DNA of 64,000 nucleotides, from NCBI GenBank assembly GCA_003013855.2, contig ML058342.1:929120-993119 (forward strand), in the 5' to 3' direction. The notes beneath the pieces are model-generated. The model was not told where the DNA came from, made no database searches, and saw nothing but the letters and a program-made list of their open reading frames with translations. Shown piece after piece: positions 36,171 through 46,420 of the stretch (position 1 is the stretch's first letter; the number at the start of each line of letters is the position of its first letter). The position numbers were made by a program, and so were the translations under genes. Origin of the DNA: Liriodendron chinense. Taxonomy: Eukaryota; Streptophyta; Magnoliopsida; Magnoliales; Magnoliaceae.

Positions 36171-37020
36171 ATTACATTTATGTTAAAGTGGAGATCTGAA
36201 AATGATTTTAGATTTACGAAAATCACCTATGTGAAGACTACGTAAAAGATGTGGCTGTGAAGGTTCCTGGACTAACAAGGAAACCCAATGAGAATTTTTC
36301 CGCTTTCAGAAGCTATAAAAGGAGAACGCGATGAAGAGCTCGAGGCCCACGCTAAACACAATCTATCTATATACTTTTTATCTTTACCTTTCCAGAAGAA
36401 CTTAACCTAGTACTTCTAGTTTAAATAGTTTATTGTCCAACGCCATTCTATAGTATCGTAAAAGTAGGTTAAATGTTTGTTTCCTTTTGTTGTTGGATTC
36501 CGATGAACTGAGTTCTTAGTTAGGAGATCAAAACTCTGATTGCATCCGGCTGACTATCTGCCTGGATCTTTTGTTTTACTAATGGGTCAGGTATTTATCT
36601 TTCAATTTGTTTTATTCTCTAATTTATTTGACACTCTGTCAATCATAATGAACATCATTTGCAAAACAATAAAATTGGCATTCTTTTAGCTCTCTTTCTG
36701 TTTTATTTGTCCATCTGATATGTTCCCATAAGAAATACATTGACTACAATTATTGGTGTAAAAAAAGTCCTAAATGTAAGGAAAAAAGAATCCATTAGGA
36801 AGAATTATCCCTTACCCTTATGCAAATCATCTGATTGATGTTACAAACGGTGGTTGAGAGGCACTTGAATCCTAGAATCTGGTCTTAATCAGTCCATCTC
36901 AATGCGGGGGAACCAATATTCAATCAGACATTGAGTTGAGTACAACTCTGGCATGCCCGCACTTTCTAATCTCACATATAAATGTAATACAGGCCCTTAT
37001 TCACACATGTGGCTTAGTGT
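36171..37020. other. LTR-like non-coding stretch with a TATA box
   Basis: GAAGCTATAAAAGGAGAACG at about 36308-36327 is a good plant TATA context, followed by a pyrimidine-rich region. It could be an LTR promoter, but neither boundary nor a coding region is visible. Confidence 0.35.
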
Positions 37021-37024
37021 TTGA

Positions 37025-37239
37025 TTGAATTGCACAAATAGTGTTCCCAGGCATTGATCATTGAATTGCACAGATAGTATTCCCAAACATTGATCAGGTA
37101 GGCCAATACGAGGATGGGCCATAGCTCAAGGACTGAAGTGGTGAACAACCTTGTTCGCTTGATCCATTGTGAGTTTTCTTTTTCCAATGAATGTCCCTCT
37201 ATCCATTGTGAGTTTTCTTTTTCCAATGAATGTCCCTCT
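37025..37239. repeat. Two short tandem duplications (36 bp and 39 bp)
   Basis: 37025-37060 and 37061-37096 are near-identical units (TTGAATTGCACA...ATTGATCA). 37162-37200 and 37201-37239 are identical 39-bp units (ATCCATTGTGAG...TCCCTCT), followed by a GTTT run and T-tract to 37275. Confidence 0.9.
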
Positions 37240-37702
37240 GTTTGTTTGTTTGTTTGTTTGTTTTTTTTTTTTTCCTCAGTAAACTGCCCATTTGCGGCCA
37301 ATGGTTGGATGGACTTCATTGTTCGATCACCTTGACCTATCAACATGATGACCGATCGTGCATATGACATCCATCGTCCATCATGTGCACACCTTATGTT
37401 CTCCTGGGAACTTAACGAATCAGGTTAATCCAAAGCTCACGTAGGCTACATTATGGGGAACAACTAAAAGCTTTCAGATTTTTATTGGCCTACCGTGTCA
37501 TTTATATGCCATCCAATCCATTCAGAATATAAACCTCAAGAGGATGAATGGACGTCCAAAAGGAAGATCATTCCAAAGCTCAGGTGTGCAGCACCATGTG
37601 ATTTTAGAGGTTTTAGGCTTGACTTTAGATAGTATGGCCCACGTAAGTTTTTGAGCTGGCCTGACTTTTGGGTGCCAAGTAGAATATGACAAGGGTCACT
37701 TG

Positions 37703-38729
37703 GGCCTGTTTGGACTGTAAGTTACTTAAGATAAGCTACGTATAAGTTACTTATCTTGGTTTTTACTTATTAAGTTGATGAGTATGTTTGGTAAACAACA
37801 TACTTATCAGCCAATAAGTAGATAAGTATGTTTGGTAATAACACATTGATAAGTAAGAAAGAAAATTTCAAATCTGCGTATAATAAGCAACATATTGACA
37901 TGAAAAGAAAAAGCTATGTGTTGAGCCAGTTTTCCTAACAGAATGAGCTTTTCTAATCCCACGTGCCTGCAATAAAGCTCATGTACATGTAATGCATGTG
38001 CTAGCATAGCACGATTGGTTTGAGATACATTCCATCCATCAGAACAGGACCACTATATGGATGCCCTGGCACAAGAAACAGGTTGATCCATGGTCAGGTG
38101 GGCCAGAGTCTGCAAAACAAATGTATGACTCTGGAAGACTTGGCTGAAGTTTTCTAACCCATTCACTTGTTTTCAATAGTCAGTCCACATGGTGAGTGGA
38201 CTAAAACCATTTTTGGGAAAGATGTAGAAGATCAGACCAACCTGATTGGTAGATTGGATCTTGCACCAATTAATGTAGGGCCCATCTTTGTTGTGGGCCG
38301 TCCACTGTGTGAGCCCCACCTTTGATAGGACAGTCCATCATGTGGGGCCTCTTTTGATATGGACGGTATGAGAGAGCAGTAATTGAGTGAACCATGAGAG
38401 AGAACTTTGATATGTACGTTTGCCTGAGAGAGATAAGTAGAAAAGCCAAATTGGAAGGTGGTTAATTAGCATTGGAGGGTGACTAACAGTGTGGGTGTGT
38501 ACTAACCCAAAAAAAAATAATAATAATAAAAGAGCAAAAGCATGACATGAGAGAGACAAGTAGAAAAGTCAAAAGTCAAAAAGCAAAAAAAAAAAAAAAC
38601 TTACTAATATACATATTTTTTAAGAGAAGGGACTTTTCAATTATAGTTACCAAACGAACTTAAGTGCCAAAAGTAACTTAACGTCTTAAGTTCAGTCCAA
38701 AAGGTGACTTATTTGGTAGTATCCAAAGG
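37703..38729. mobile_element. Putative hAT-type non-autonomous element
   Basis: Left end GGCCTGTTTGGACTGTAAGT; the right end, inverted, begins CCTTTGGATACTACCAAATA and contains TTTTGGACTGAACTTAAG. Possible diverged 8-bp duplication: GTCACTTG against GTCCCTTT. The interior (38090-38350) contains MITE-like words (GGTGGGCCAGAGTC, GTGGGCCGTCC). No coding sequence. Confidence 0.55.
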
Positions 38730-38737
38730 GTCCCTTT

Positions 38738-39218
38738 ATGGAAGAATTGGATGTCATGCACACATTTTTGGCGGGCCCCACAAATTGTGTTTTCTGTTAA
38801 GTGTAGGGTAGAAAGCTTTGCAGTGGATCTACACATGCGTAGCAGACTCCGCCATATGATGCCTACTGTTGTTGATTGCCAGAATTGGCAGCCTTGGAAT
38901 GCCAACATCCAACGGGCCATGTTGCCAAAAATTGCACAGTTCATGCAATCCTAACTGTTCAAACTGCGGCTTGTGATTGAATGGTTAAGGAGAAGACAGG
39001 GCATGTTCTGTTTTCACTATCTATTTATAAACCACCAATTCAATTACAGGGTCGCAATAGATGTGCGGTTTAGATAATTGGTTGTTCAGGACCCAATAAG
39101 AGCTGTAAACTTGTAAAAATGTTACTAATGCAAACCAATTTTTAGCTTTTTCTCATTTCAACCGAAATTTAGCATACCTGCAATTTGAATTCCTCAACTA
39201 TTTATTCTATGATCTATC
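38738..39218. other. Non-coding spacer
   Basis: No gene, inverted repeat or tandem array recognised. Short open frames on both strands have no domain. Confidence 0.4.
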
Positions 39219-39800
39219 TAGGAGTGGTAATGGGTTGGGTTCAGATCTGGCCAGGGTCAACCCAAACCCAATCCATTTTGCTAAATGGGCCAAGAATTGT
39301 TGCGCAATCGTGACACTCACATGACCCTTTGCACTCTAACCTGACCGGACCAAGTTAAAAATTCATCAAGCACGATCAAACCCAATCCGACCTAACCCAT
39401 TTAATTGTAAATGGGTTGGGCTTGACTGATACAACCTAACCCACCACAACCCAACTCAAGTTTAAGAATGGCATACAATACTAGGCCATGAACAATCCAG
39501 CCTAGACAGTGGATCATACATATGTAATAATAATAATAATAAATAAATAATTAAAAAAAAAATCATACTTTCCTTCTTTATTTTGTTTCGAATTTCGTCT
39601 GGTTGGGTCAGGTCGTCTGGCCCAATCCATTGATAACCTATATGCCCAGGCAGGTCTGGTAGGGTTAAACCAAACCCAATCTATTCACTTCCAAGTGTCA
39701 CATTTCTAGCATGAGCCTGAACCACTATCCTTCTGGGTTGGCCTGAACCCACCTACAAAGCAGGTCGGGCTAGTTGACTGACCCATGGGTTGACACTCTC
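39219..39800. mobile_element. hAT-like fragment(s) with GGGTTGGGT subterminal repeats
   Basis: It starts TAGGAGTGGTAATGGGTTGG, the same style as the ends at 20991 and 33466. It contains AACCCAACC words at 39410-39460 and inverted matches near 39640-39690 and 39740-39795. The right end and target duplication could not be fixed. A similar block is at 39980-40070. Confidence 0.5.
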
Positions 39801-40134
39801 CGCATCAGATTCGTGTCATTAAAGCAGGTCTTCTGCATCATCATAATTTTAGAAGTTTTAGGAAAGAGTTAACACGCCAAAATTTGCTATTAAGTGGAAG
39901 AACTGCTTACTGACACAAATCGACTGGAGAGTGGGGGGCCTTCCAAAATCAGAATTAAAATCAATCTTATAGGATTGTCAATGGGTTCAATTCACTGGAC
40001 CCATTCAGAAATTGGGTCGGGTTTGAGTATCACCTGTTGCACCTGGTAAAAATCGGGTCCAGTTGGGCCATGAGATGAAGCCTACTAAGGTTGGGATGGC
40101 TCAGATCTAATGCGGTCCAATTAGTTTTAATAGT

Positions 40135-40138
<4 letters not shown>

Positions 40139-40225
<87 letters not shown>
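40139..40225. repeat. (AT)n(AG)n compound microsatellite
   Basis: AT run to about 40185, then AG run to 40222. Mirrored on the other side of the element by (CT)n(TA)n at 40591-40670. Confidence 0.95.
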
Positions 40226-40399
40226 TGCTCACGAGAACTCGTGAGAGATTTTTGAGGACTCTTCACACGCGATGTGTCCCCAAAATCTGAGCCGTCCATG
40301 TGATGCAGCACCTCGAAAAACCCCCAAGGGTTAACTTTAAACCTGGTTAACAAATCTGTTCTGCCATGGCAAAAGGAAACAGTTTCCTCTCTTGATTTG

Positions 40400-40437
<38 letters not shown>

Positions 40438-40588
40438 ATGGCCCGCTAGAGTTCTGGATCAGGTTGAAAGTTGGGCCTCGGGGGTTTGCTGCATCACGTG
40501 GACAGCTTAGATTTTGGGGACACATCACGTGTGATGAGTCTTCAAAAATCTCTCACGAGTTCTCGTGAGAGATGGTTCGCGGTGAGCA
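40226..40588. mobile_element. 363-bp MITE with TGCTCAC/GTGAGCA ends
   Basis: Arms of about 110 bp: ACGAGAACTCGTGAGAGATT, ACACGCGATGTGTCCCC and GATGCAGCACCTCGAAAAAC on the left are mirrored by GGTTTGCTGCATCACGTGG, GGGGACACATCACGTGTGA and AATCTCTCACGAGTTCTCGT on the right. A (CT)n run sits in the middle (40401-40433). It shares TGCTCA ends with the 352-bp family and lies between mirrored microsatellites. Confidence 0.85.

Positions 40589-40590
<2 letters not shown>

Positions 40591-40670
<80 letters not shown>
40591..40670. repeat. (CT)n(TA)n compound microsatellite
   Basis: Mirror of the AT/AG tract at 40139-40222. It separates two MITEs, and its TA part abuts the TGCTCA end at 40671. Confidence 0.95.
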
Positions 40671-40673
<3 letters not shown>

Positions 40674-41022
40674 TCACACGCAACCAGTTGTACGTCCAAC
40701 TAGTTGGCATGTGGGGGCCACTATAGTGTTTGTATGATATGTCGTACATACAGAAAAATTGTCTCATTATAAAAATACGATGCACAAAAAATCAGGACGA
40801 TCCAACCATGAAAATGTGATGCTCCATGTGAATGTAGAGTTTATAGGTGCTGTTTCATGGTTTCCTATGGTGTACCCTACCTAATAGTTGGATCAACCTG
40901 ATTTTTGGGTCATCTCATTTTAGTGATGGGATAAACTGAATGGACGGGCAAGATATTGTACAAACACCATGGTGGGCCCCAAACAGCAACTAGTTGGACA
41001 TACAACTAGTTGCGCATGAGCA
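40671..41022. mobile_element. 352-bp microsatellite-flanked MITE, copy 2
   Basis: Same length and same ends (TGCTCACACGCAACCAGTTG...GCGCATGAGCA) as 12951-13302 and highly similar throughout, for example GGCATGTGGGGGCCACTATA. TA microsatellite on the left, AC microsatellite on the right. Confidence 0.88.
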
Positions 41023-41025
41023 TTA

Positions 41026-41026
<1 letters not shown>

Positions 41027-41075
<49 letters not shown>
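41027..41075. repeat. (AC)n microsatellite
   Basis: Perfect AC run adjacent to the right end of the 352-bp MITE. Confidence 0.95.
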
Positions 41076-41077
<2 letters not shown>

Positions 41078-41159
41078 ATAGAACCTGTTTACACACCATG
41101 AGTGTCTCAAAGTGGTGTATTTGTGTGAGATATAATCCATCCATCAGGTGGGCCCAGTC

Positions 41160-41360
41160 ATTTAAATGTGCTTATTTGTCTCAAACCTAACTCAAAACCT
41201 CAACCCAAGGACCTGGTGGGTACCTGAAACCGATTGGATCCAGGTCCGGGTCTTCGAGATCTAGACCCAAACTTGAAAGGACCTGAACCTGGTTAGCTTG
41301 GGTATGGGGTACAATAGGACCCAACCCAAACCTGACCTGTTGACAGCCATAAATCCCAGT
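41160..41360. mobile_element. hAT-like subterminal fragment
   Basis: Contains AACTCAAAACCTCAACCC, AATAGGACCCAACCCAAACC and the end CTGTTGACAGCCATA, which resembles the right end at 34090-34101. The partner end is not identified. Confidence 0.4.
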
Positions 41361-41968
41361 TCTACTGGGTTCCTTACCCAAATCAAGCCTCAAGAAAACA
41401 TATGGAACGTTTCAACACAAACAATCCACATTCAACGACAATGGCGGATCTTCTAGTAAGGGGCCAGCTAAGCATTTGTCATCAACAGTAGGAACCATCA
41501 TAACTACCTTATACATCCCTGAATCATGGGCCCCACTCGTGCAAGATGAAATCCAAGCACACTCTGCAAATTAGTGATGTAGAGTATGAAACCTAGAAAA
41601 GGAAAAGAAACTGCTTCTAATTTCAATTTTTAAGTAGGGTATTACATGCAGACATGCATACAGGAAAATAAATCAAACATTACATAAATATTATTTGTGT
41701 AATTTGAAGTAGAGAACTTATCATAATGAATATTAGCACATTGTACCATATTGAATGATTGGTTGCAAAAGATACAGATATCCTCAAGCTAGAAAATATC
41801 ATCCAAACATCTCATCACTGCCGAATCACCATTTCACCATTCTCCACATCTGTCTGGTGGTCATCACAATATTTCCTAAATCAAAATTGTAAGCAAAACC
41901 TGAAAGTCAAACGCTAGAATTTGTTTGCTTGAATGGATAAAAGTAGTCGAAGCATATGGTTATTTCAA
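41361..41968. other. Non-coding, nothing recognised
   Basis: AT-rich sequence without coding, tandem or inverted structure that I can support. Confidence 0.4.
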
Positions 41969-42138
41969 TTGGTTGTTTGGATGCCTGTAACTTTCTAAGT
42001 TGCAAAGAAGTTCCATCTAAAAGTAACCTTATGCTATATTGTAACTGATGATGAAATTTCTCATCCAAACACCACCCATAAGTTACCTATAAACCCTTTA
42101 CAACTAATAAAACTTACAGGCATCCAAATGACCCCTAA
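41969..42138. mobile_element. Small MITE (~170 bp)
   Basis: GGTTGTTTGGATGCCTGTAA (about 41971) is mirrored by TTACAGGCATCCAAATGACC (about 42114-42133). The arms continue with AACTTTCTAAGTTGC and CAACTAATAAAACTT. No target duplication was settled. Confidence 0.7.
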
Positions 42139-43409
42139 ACCTAATTGTCAAAAAAACAGTAGCTCCTAGTGTATTGGGTTGAAGTGTCATGATAAATGTT
42201 ACAACTTACAAGTGGGGCTAGTAGTTGTGAGATACAAACCTTAATTTAATAAGCTCTGCCATAGATGGAAGATGCACCAAAAACGTTACAGATCGAAGCT
42301 TCTAATCCACCAGTCAATGTCCTACAGGCAGATAGGAAAAGAATATAAATATCAATTGTCTAGGAAAAAGATGGCCAAAACTTGGATGGCAAGGAACTTC
42401 CGATTAGATTTGGTTAGGTCATAACAAAAAGAGAACTTGTAAAATTGTAGAAATATTACTGACACAATCCAAATTTAAGCTTGGGATGTGAAATTACTAT
42501 TCTCAACTGATATGGGGTTTCAAAGAATGGATTGACGGCAAGCAAATCCAAACGTATGGCTCCTTGAAGAGTTCCCTACCAATGACAAAAATTACGCTAC
42601 TGCAGTTAAGAGTTGCACATGCTGTAAGGGCAAATATCATATACAAGGACCATACATATCAATTCCAAATTAAGTAAACCTGAAACAGTTGTTTGCTAAG
42701 CCCACAGGCATGTGGAGCCGTGCCTGTCCCACATCTAGCAGCACATGCCAATATGAAAGATGTATATGAGATCCCAGCTTTCCATAATTTCATTAGATGA
42801 ACCAGATTGATTGGATGTTCTTGAGCAAAAATCAGGCAGTTTTACTTCTCAGGACGGAGACAATATACAAAAGAAATGGGTGGCTAATACAGTCATAGAT
42901 CTGGCAAGCCAAACATATGCGGGCAGAAGAAGTGGATACTTTGCTCCCACTTTGAATAAGAATCATACATCCAAAAATAAATACATTAATACAAGTCAAA
43001 CATTATGGGAACTCTTTGTTATATTGAAGTACTGAAGATTGGTATAGAAATAAAAAAAAAAAATTCCAAACATCCTCATTCTACAGTTTGAAAAGATCAT
43101 CCAAAATATCTTATGCTATTCATAAATGAGGAAGCCAGAATAAGAACCATAAAAAAAATTTAGTAGATTTCTCATCAAATACAGTTATTACTTCCCTTTC
43201 TGCAACAGAAAGAAAAAGAAAATGATGCTGAAGACATGAGCAACATAAGCGTTGCTATTTAGATGATGAACTAGGCCCACTATGTAGGATCCATGTCCTT
43301 GTTGTCCACTTCAAGGCATCAAATACTGAATTAATTTTATTTGAGATACAACAGATATGTGATATCACTTATCTTTAGTCTGAGACAGTGTTCGAAGTAA
43401 CGGTCTTTA
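42139..43409. other. Non-coding stretch, no gene supported
   Basis: AT-rich; the longest open frame (42811-43035) has no domain. A 31-bp tandem duplication at 43374-43435 contains TTTAGTCTGAGACAGTGTTC twice and overlaps the left end of the next element. Confidence 0.45.
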
Positions 43410-43417
43410 GTCTGAGA

Positions 43418-44161
43418 CAGTGTTCGAAGTAATGGTATCACTACAAGTTTCGGTGGCCGGGGATAGGGAAACAGTATCGATATTGCCAATAATATCACTG
43501 ATAAATAGTGGATTTTTTAAGTGAAACTTCAGGAGATGCTAAAATACACATATTTACATATTTAGAAAAAAAAAATTGAAAAAAAAGAAGCATACATAAT
43601 AAGTTTTCATTTAATGGGAGCCTAAAAGCATGTGTTGTCATAAGAAACTAGTCCAACCATCCCAACCATCTCATCTATCCATCCCAACCATCCCATCTAT
43701 CCATCCAACTATCTATCCAAACATCCATCAATATTTCAGAATGTCTACAACACATGATATTTCACAGAGAAATCGTTGATATCTGGAATGGAAACAAAAG
43801 ATTGTGGTTTTGATATTGCCCATGTTGTGATAAAAATAATATTGTGATATAATCGATATTATTGTATTTGGACACTGAATAAAACCATGCGCCCATAAAA
43901 AAAAAAAAAAATTTAATGAATTTTTTTAATAAACATATTTTTGGCAATGTCGATACATTGGCAATATTATAGAAATATCACTGTACACTGGGGAAACAAG
44001 CGACACCTGGAATTCACACAGCCGAAAATATTAGCTATACTTAGCGATACATCACTAATACCTGACTTTCTTTAGACTACTAGGGTTTCAGTATCAATGC
44101 TAGTGTTATCGATATTGCAGTAGCTAGAGATACAGATAATATCGGGATAGTTCGAACAATG
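43418..44161. mobile_element. 744-bp hAT-like element
   Basis: Ends: CAGTGTTCGAAGTAATGG and, inverted, CATTGTTCGAACTATCCC. The flanks GTCTGAGA (43410-43417) and GTCTAAGA (44162-44169) match at 7 of 8 positions. Inner arms share ATCGATATTGC words. No transposase. Confidence 0.72.
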
Positions 44162-44169
44162 GTCTAAGA

Positions 44170-44946
44170 CACAACAACTTGTGAAATCATATGATGTGCT
44201 TAGAATAGATGAACTCCAAAATAGGTCTTGCTGCACAGAATTCCTAGGGTGTGGGGCCCTTGCTTTTGGTGATCCTTCCATAGAGTGGACTCACCTGATT
44301 TTTAGGCTGTGGCATCAAAGAGTGGGTGTCCACTTGATGGACAGCTCGGATGTTGCACATCTTCCATACAGGCCTCTGTTAGCTTTAAGGGAGCTGGGTT
44401 GCACAAGCTTGAGACTTTCCAACCTGAGTGCATCTGTGTAGGTATTTGATATAACGATAATTAGTGGTCGAGGTCCATTCTCGGCTCAAACAATTATGCA
44501 TAAGGCAAGCATACATGATTGCACATTTTGAAGATCTGAAACATCCCTCTGGTGGACCCTTGACCCTTGTGTGGTTGGACAGTCTAAAAATCACTTTGGC
44601 AAATGCATCCTTATCATCTGAATGGTGTCCCTCAAACAGGGCTAAAATAAAAAAAATGGTCGAAGTTTATCAAATCTATATGGTGCAAAAAGCACATAAG
44701 GATGAAAGAAAAGTTTCAATGGTCACAGCAGTTCTACTTTTATCCAATGGGGCATCGATGGTATGGTCTTCCAACCATACATCCATGTGGGCCCCTTCAT
44801 CAATAGAGAAAAATGGGCCCACAAGTGAGATCCACACAAAGTGTTCTCTTTTTGAGGTAATTCATCCAACGGTTGGTATGCATGACGTACAACAGTTATT
44901 ACGCAATGTTCTGTCCTAAGGATTACAGAGTATTATTTTGGTTTTC
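44170..44946. other. Repetitive non-coding region
   Basis: Words such as GGGCCCTTGCTTTTGGTGAT, AACCATACATCCATGTGGGC and GTTGGTATGCATGACGTACA recur in part at 45900-46060, suggesting dispersed repeats. The open stretch 44464-44919 shows no domain. Confidence 0.4.
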
Positions 44947-45578
44947 AGTTTGTACAAGTGGGCCTGTTGCTCAGTGACCCAAAATGCTGACATTGTGGCA
45001 CCAACTATGAATGGTGCACTGAAAAGGAAGCAGATTGCTAACTGAGTAAACTATGTGGGGTCTACCTTGATTCATGTATTTCATCCACTCCTTTCATCCA
45101 TTTTAACAGAATTTTATGGCCTGAGACAAAAAATGAAGTATATAAAAATCTTAAGTGGATCACACTACAGGAAACAATGTGAATTGAATCTGTACTGTTG
45201 AAAATTTCTTGGGGGCCGCAGAAGTTTTGGATCAAGCTGACATTTGTTTCTTCCCTTCATCAATGTCTGTGTGATATTGTGAACAGTTTGGATGACAAAT
45301 AAACATCACTGCAGGCCCTAGAAATGTTTCAATGGTGGAAATCATTATACCCACTGTTTCTTGTGGTATGGTCCACCTGAGTTTTGGATATGCTTCAATT
45401 TTGGTTTCAACCCCTTAAATGATATGGAAAAGCGGATGGACGGTGTAGCTAAACTACATACATTTACAGTGGGCCCAACTGAGTTTACTCGGTTCGATAA
45501 GAGCATACTGGGTAACTCAGGACACAATCCGATTACCACTGAAAATATGAAAGGTAGCCCTACTTGTACAAACTGAAA
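44947..45578. mobile_element. MITE with CAGTTTGTACAAGTGGGC ends
   Basis: CAGTTTGTACAAGTGGGCC at the left is mirrored by GCCCTACTTGTACAAACTG at the right. Inside is a full palindromic copy of the dominant family (GGGTCTACCTTGATTCATG ... GTTTTGGATATGCTTC). It lies in the duplicated 3' region of the NLR gene. Confidence 0.7.
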
Positions 45579-45900
45579 GGTAAGGACAATAACATAGCCA
45601 AAACAAAAACTGGAAGTTAAAATGGCAATGATTATTATTGACAGCATCAATAAAGAGGAGTGATAAAACAACAAGAAGTAAATCTCACCCACTTTGATTT
45701 GGAGAGATCATGAATCTGTGTGCACAAAACAAGGAAAGCTAGCCTTCGATTGCTAGTCACAACAACACCATAACCATATCTTATTCCTGTATGTTACTGG
45801 AGGGTGTGTTTTGAATCTTATGCCAATCCTCTCCCTCTTTTTATCCAAGCCTCACTTTAAATTGTTAAGGCATGTCCTGCAACATCAATTTTCAATCTTA
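45579..45900 (-). pseudogene. Remnant of a duplicated NLR C-terminus and 3' UTR
   Basis: The minus strand at about 45795-45890 reads REGEDWHKIQNTPSSNI, clearly related to the last residues of the adjacent NLR (DGGEDLHKIQHIPSIHI). Below it, 45580-45790 aligns with the NLR's 3' flank 46090-46310: GAATCTGTGTGCACAAAACA against GAATCTGTCTGCAACAAAG. The rest of the coding region is gone. Confidence 0.75.
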
Positions 45901-46089
45901 GGTCATCCAACCATACCACGACGTGGCCTAACTCATCGAAAGAAAAAATAAAAAATAAAAAATGGGACAACTAAATATGATCCGCACAAAACATTTCTTG
46001 TTAAGCCATTTCATCTAACAGTTAGCATGCATGACATACGGGACCTATTATACAATGGATTTTTTAATCTTTAAAACAAATAATAATAA

Positions 46090-46420
46090 TAATAGCACAG
46101 CAATAAAAAAAACTTAGAATTTAAAATGGCTAAGAGAGTATAGTTGAAAGTATGAATGAAAAGGAGAGAGATAAAATAAAAGAAGTAACAAATCTCACCG
46201 GCTTTACTTTGGCGATTTCCTGAATCTGTCTGCAACAAAGAATGAAAGCCGGTCTTTGATTGCCGGTGGTGACAACAACAACATTTCCATATCTCAATAC
46301 ACATCTTCAGAACCAGCTGCAGCATGTTCGGGAGGAAGGAGCTCCTGAAGATATAATAGCTTGGACATAAAGTACTCCAGATTCTCTTTGTATGGGGATT
46401 TTTCCACTTCCTTATTAATT
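46090..46420 (-). other. NLR 3' UTR with a likely splice donor
   Basis: Downstream of the NLR stop. The minus-strand AAGCCGGTGAGATTTG near 46199 looks like a splice donor. The matching site GTGGGTGAGATTTAC is conserved in the decayed copy at about 45686, suggesting a 3' UTR intron. Confidence 0.4.

Noticed and set aside
44464..44919. 151-codon plus-strand ORF
   Set aside because: No domain, and its words recur in dispersed non-coding repeats nearby.
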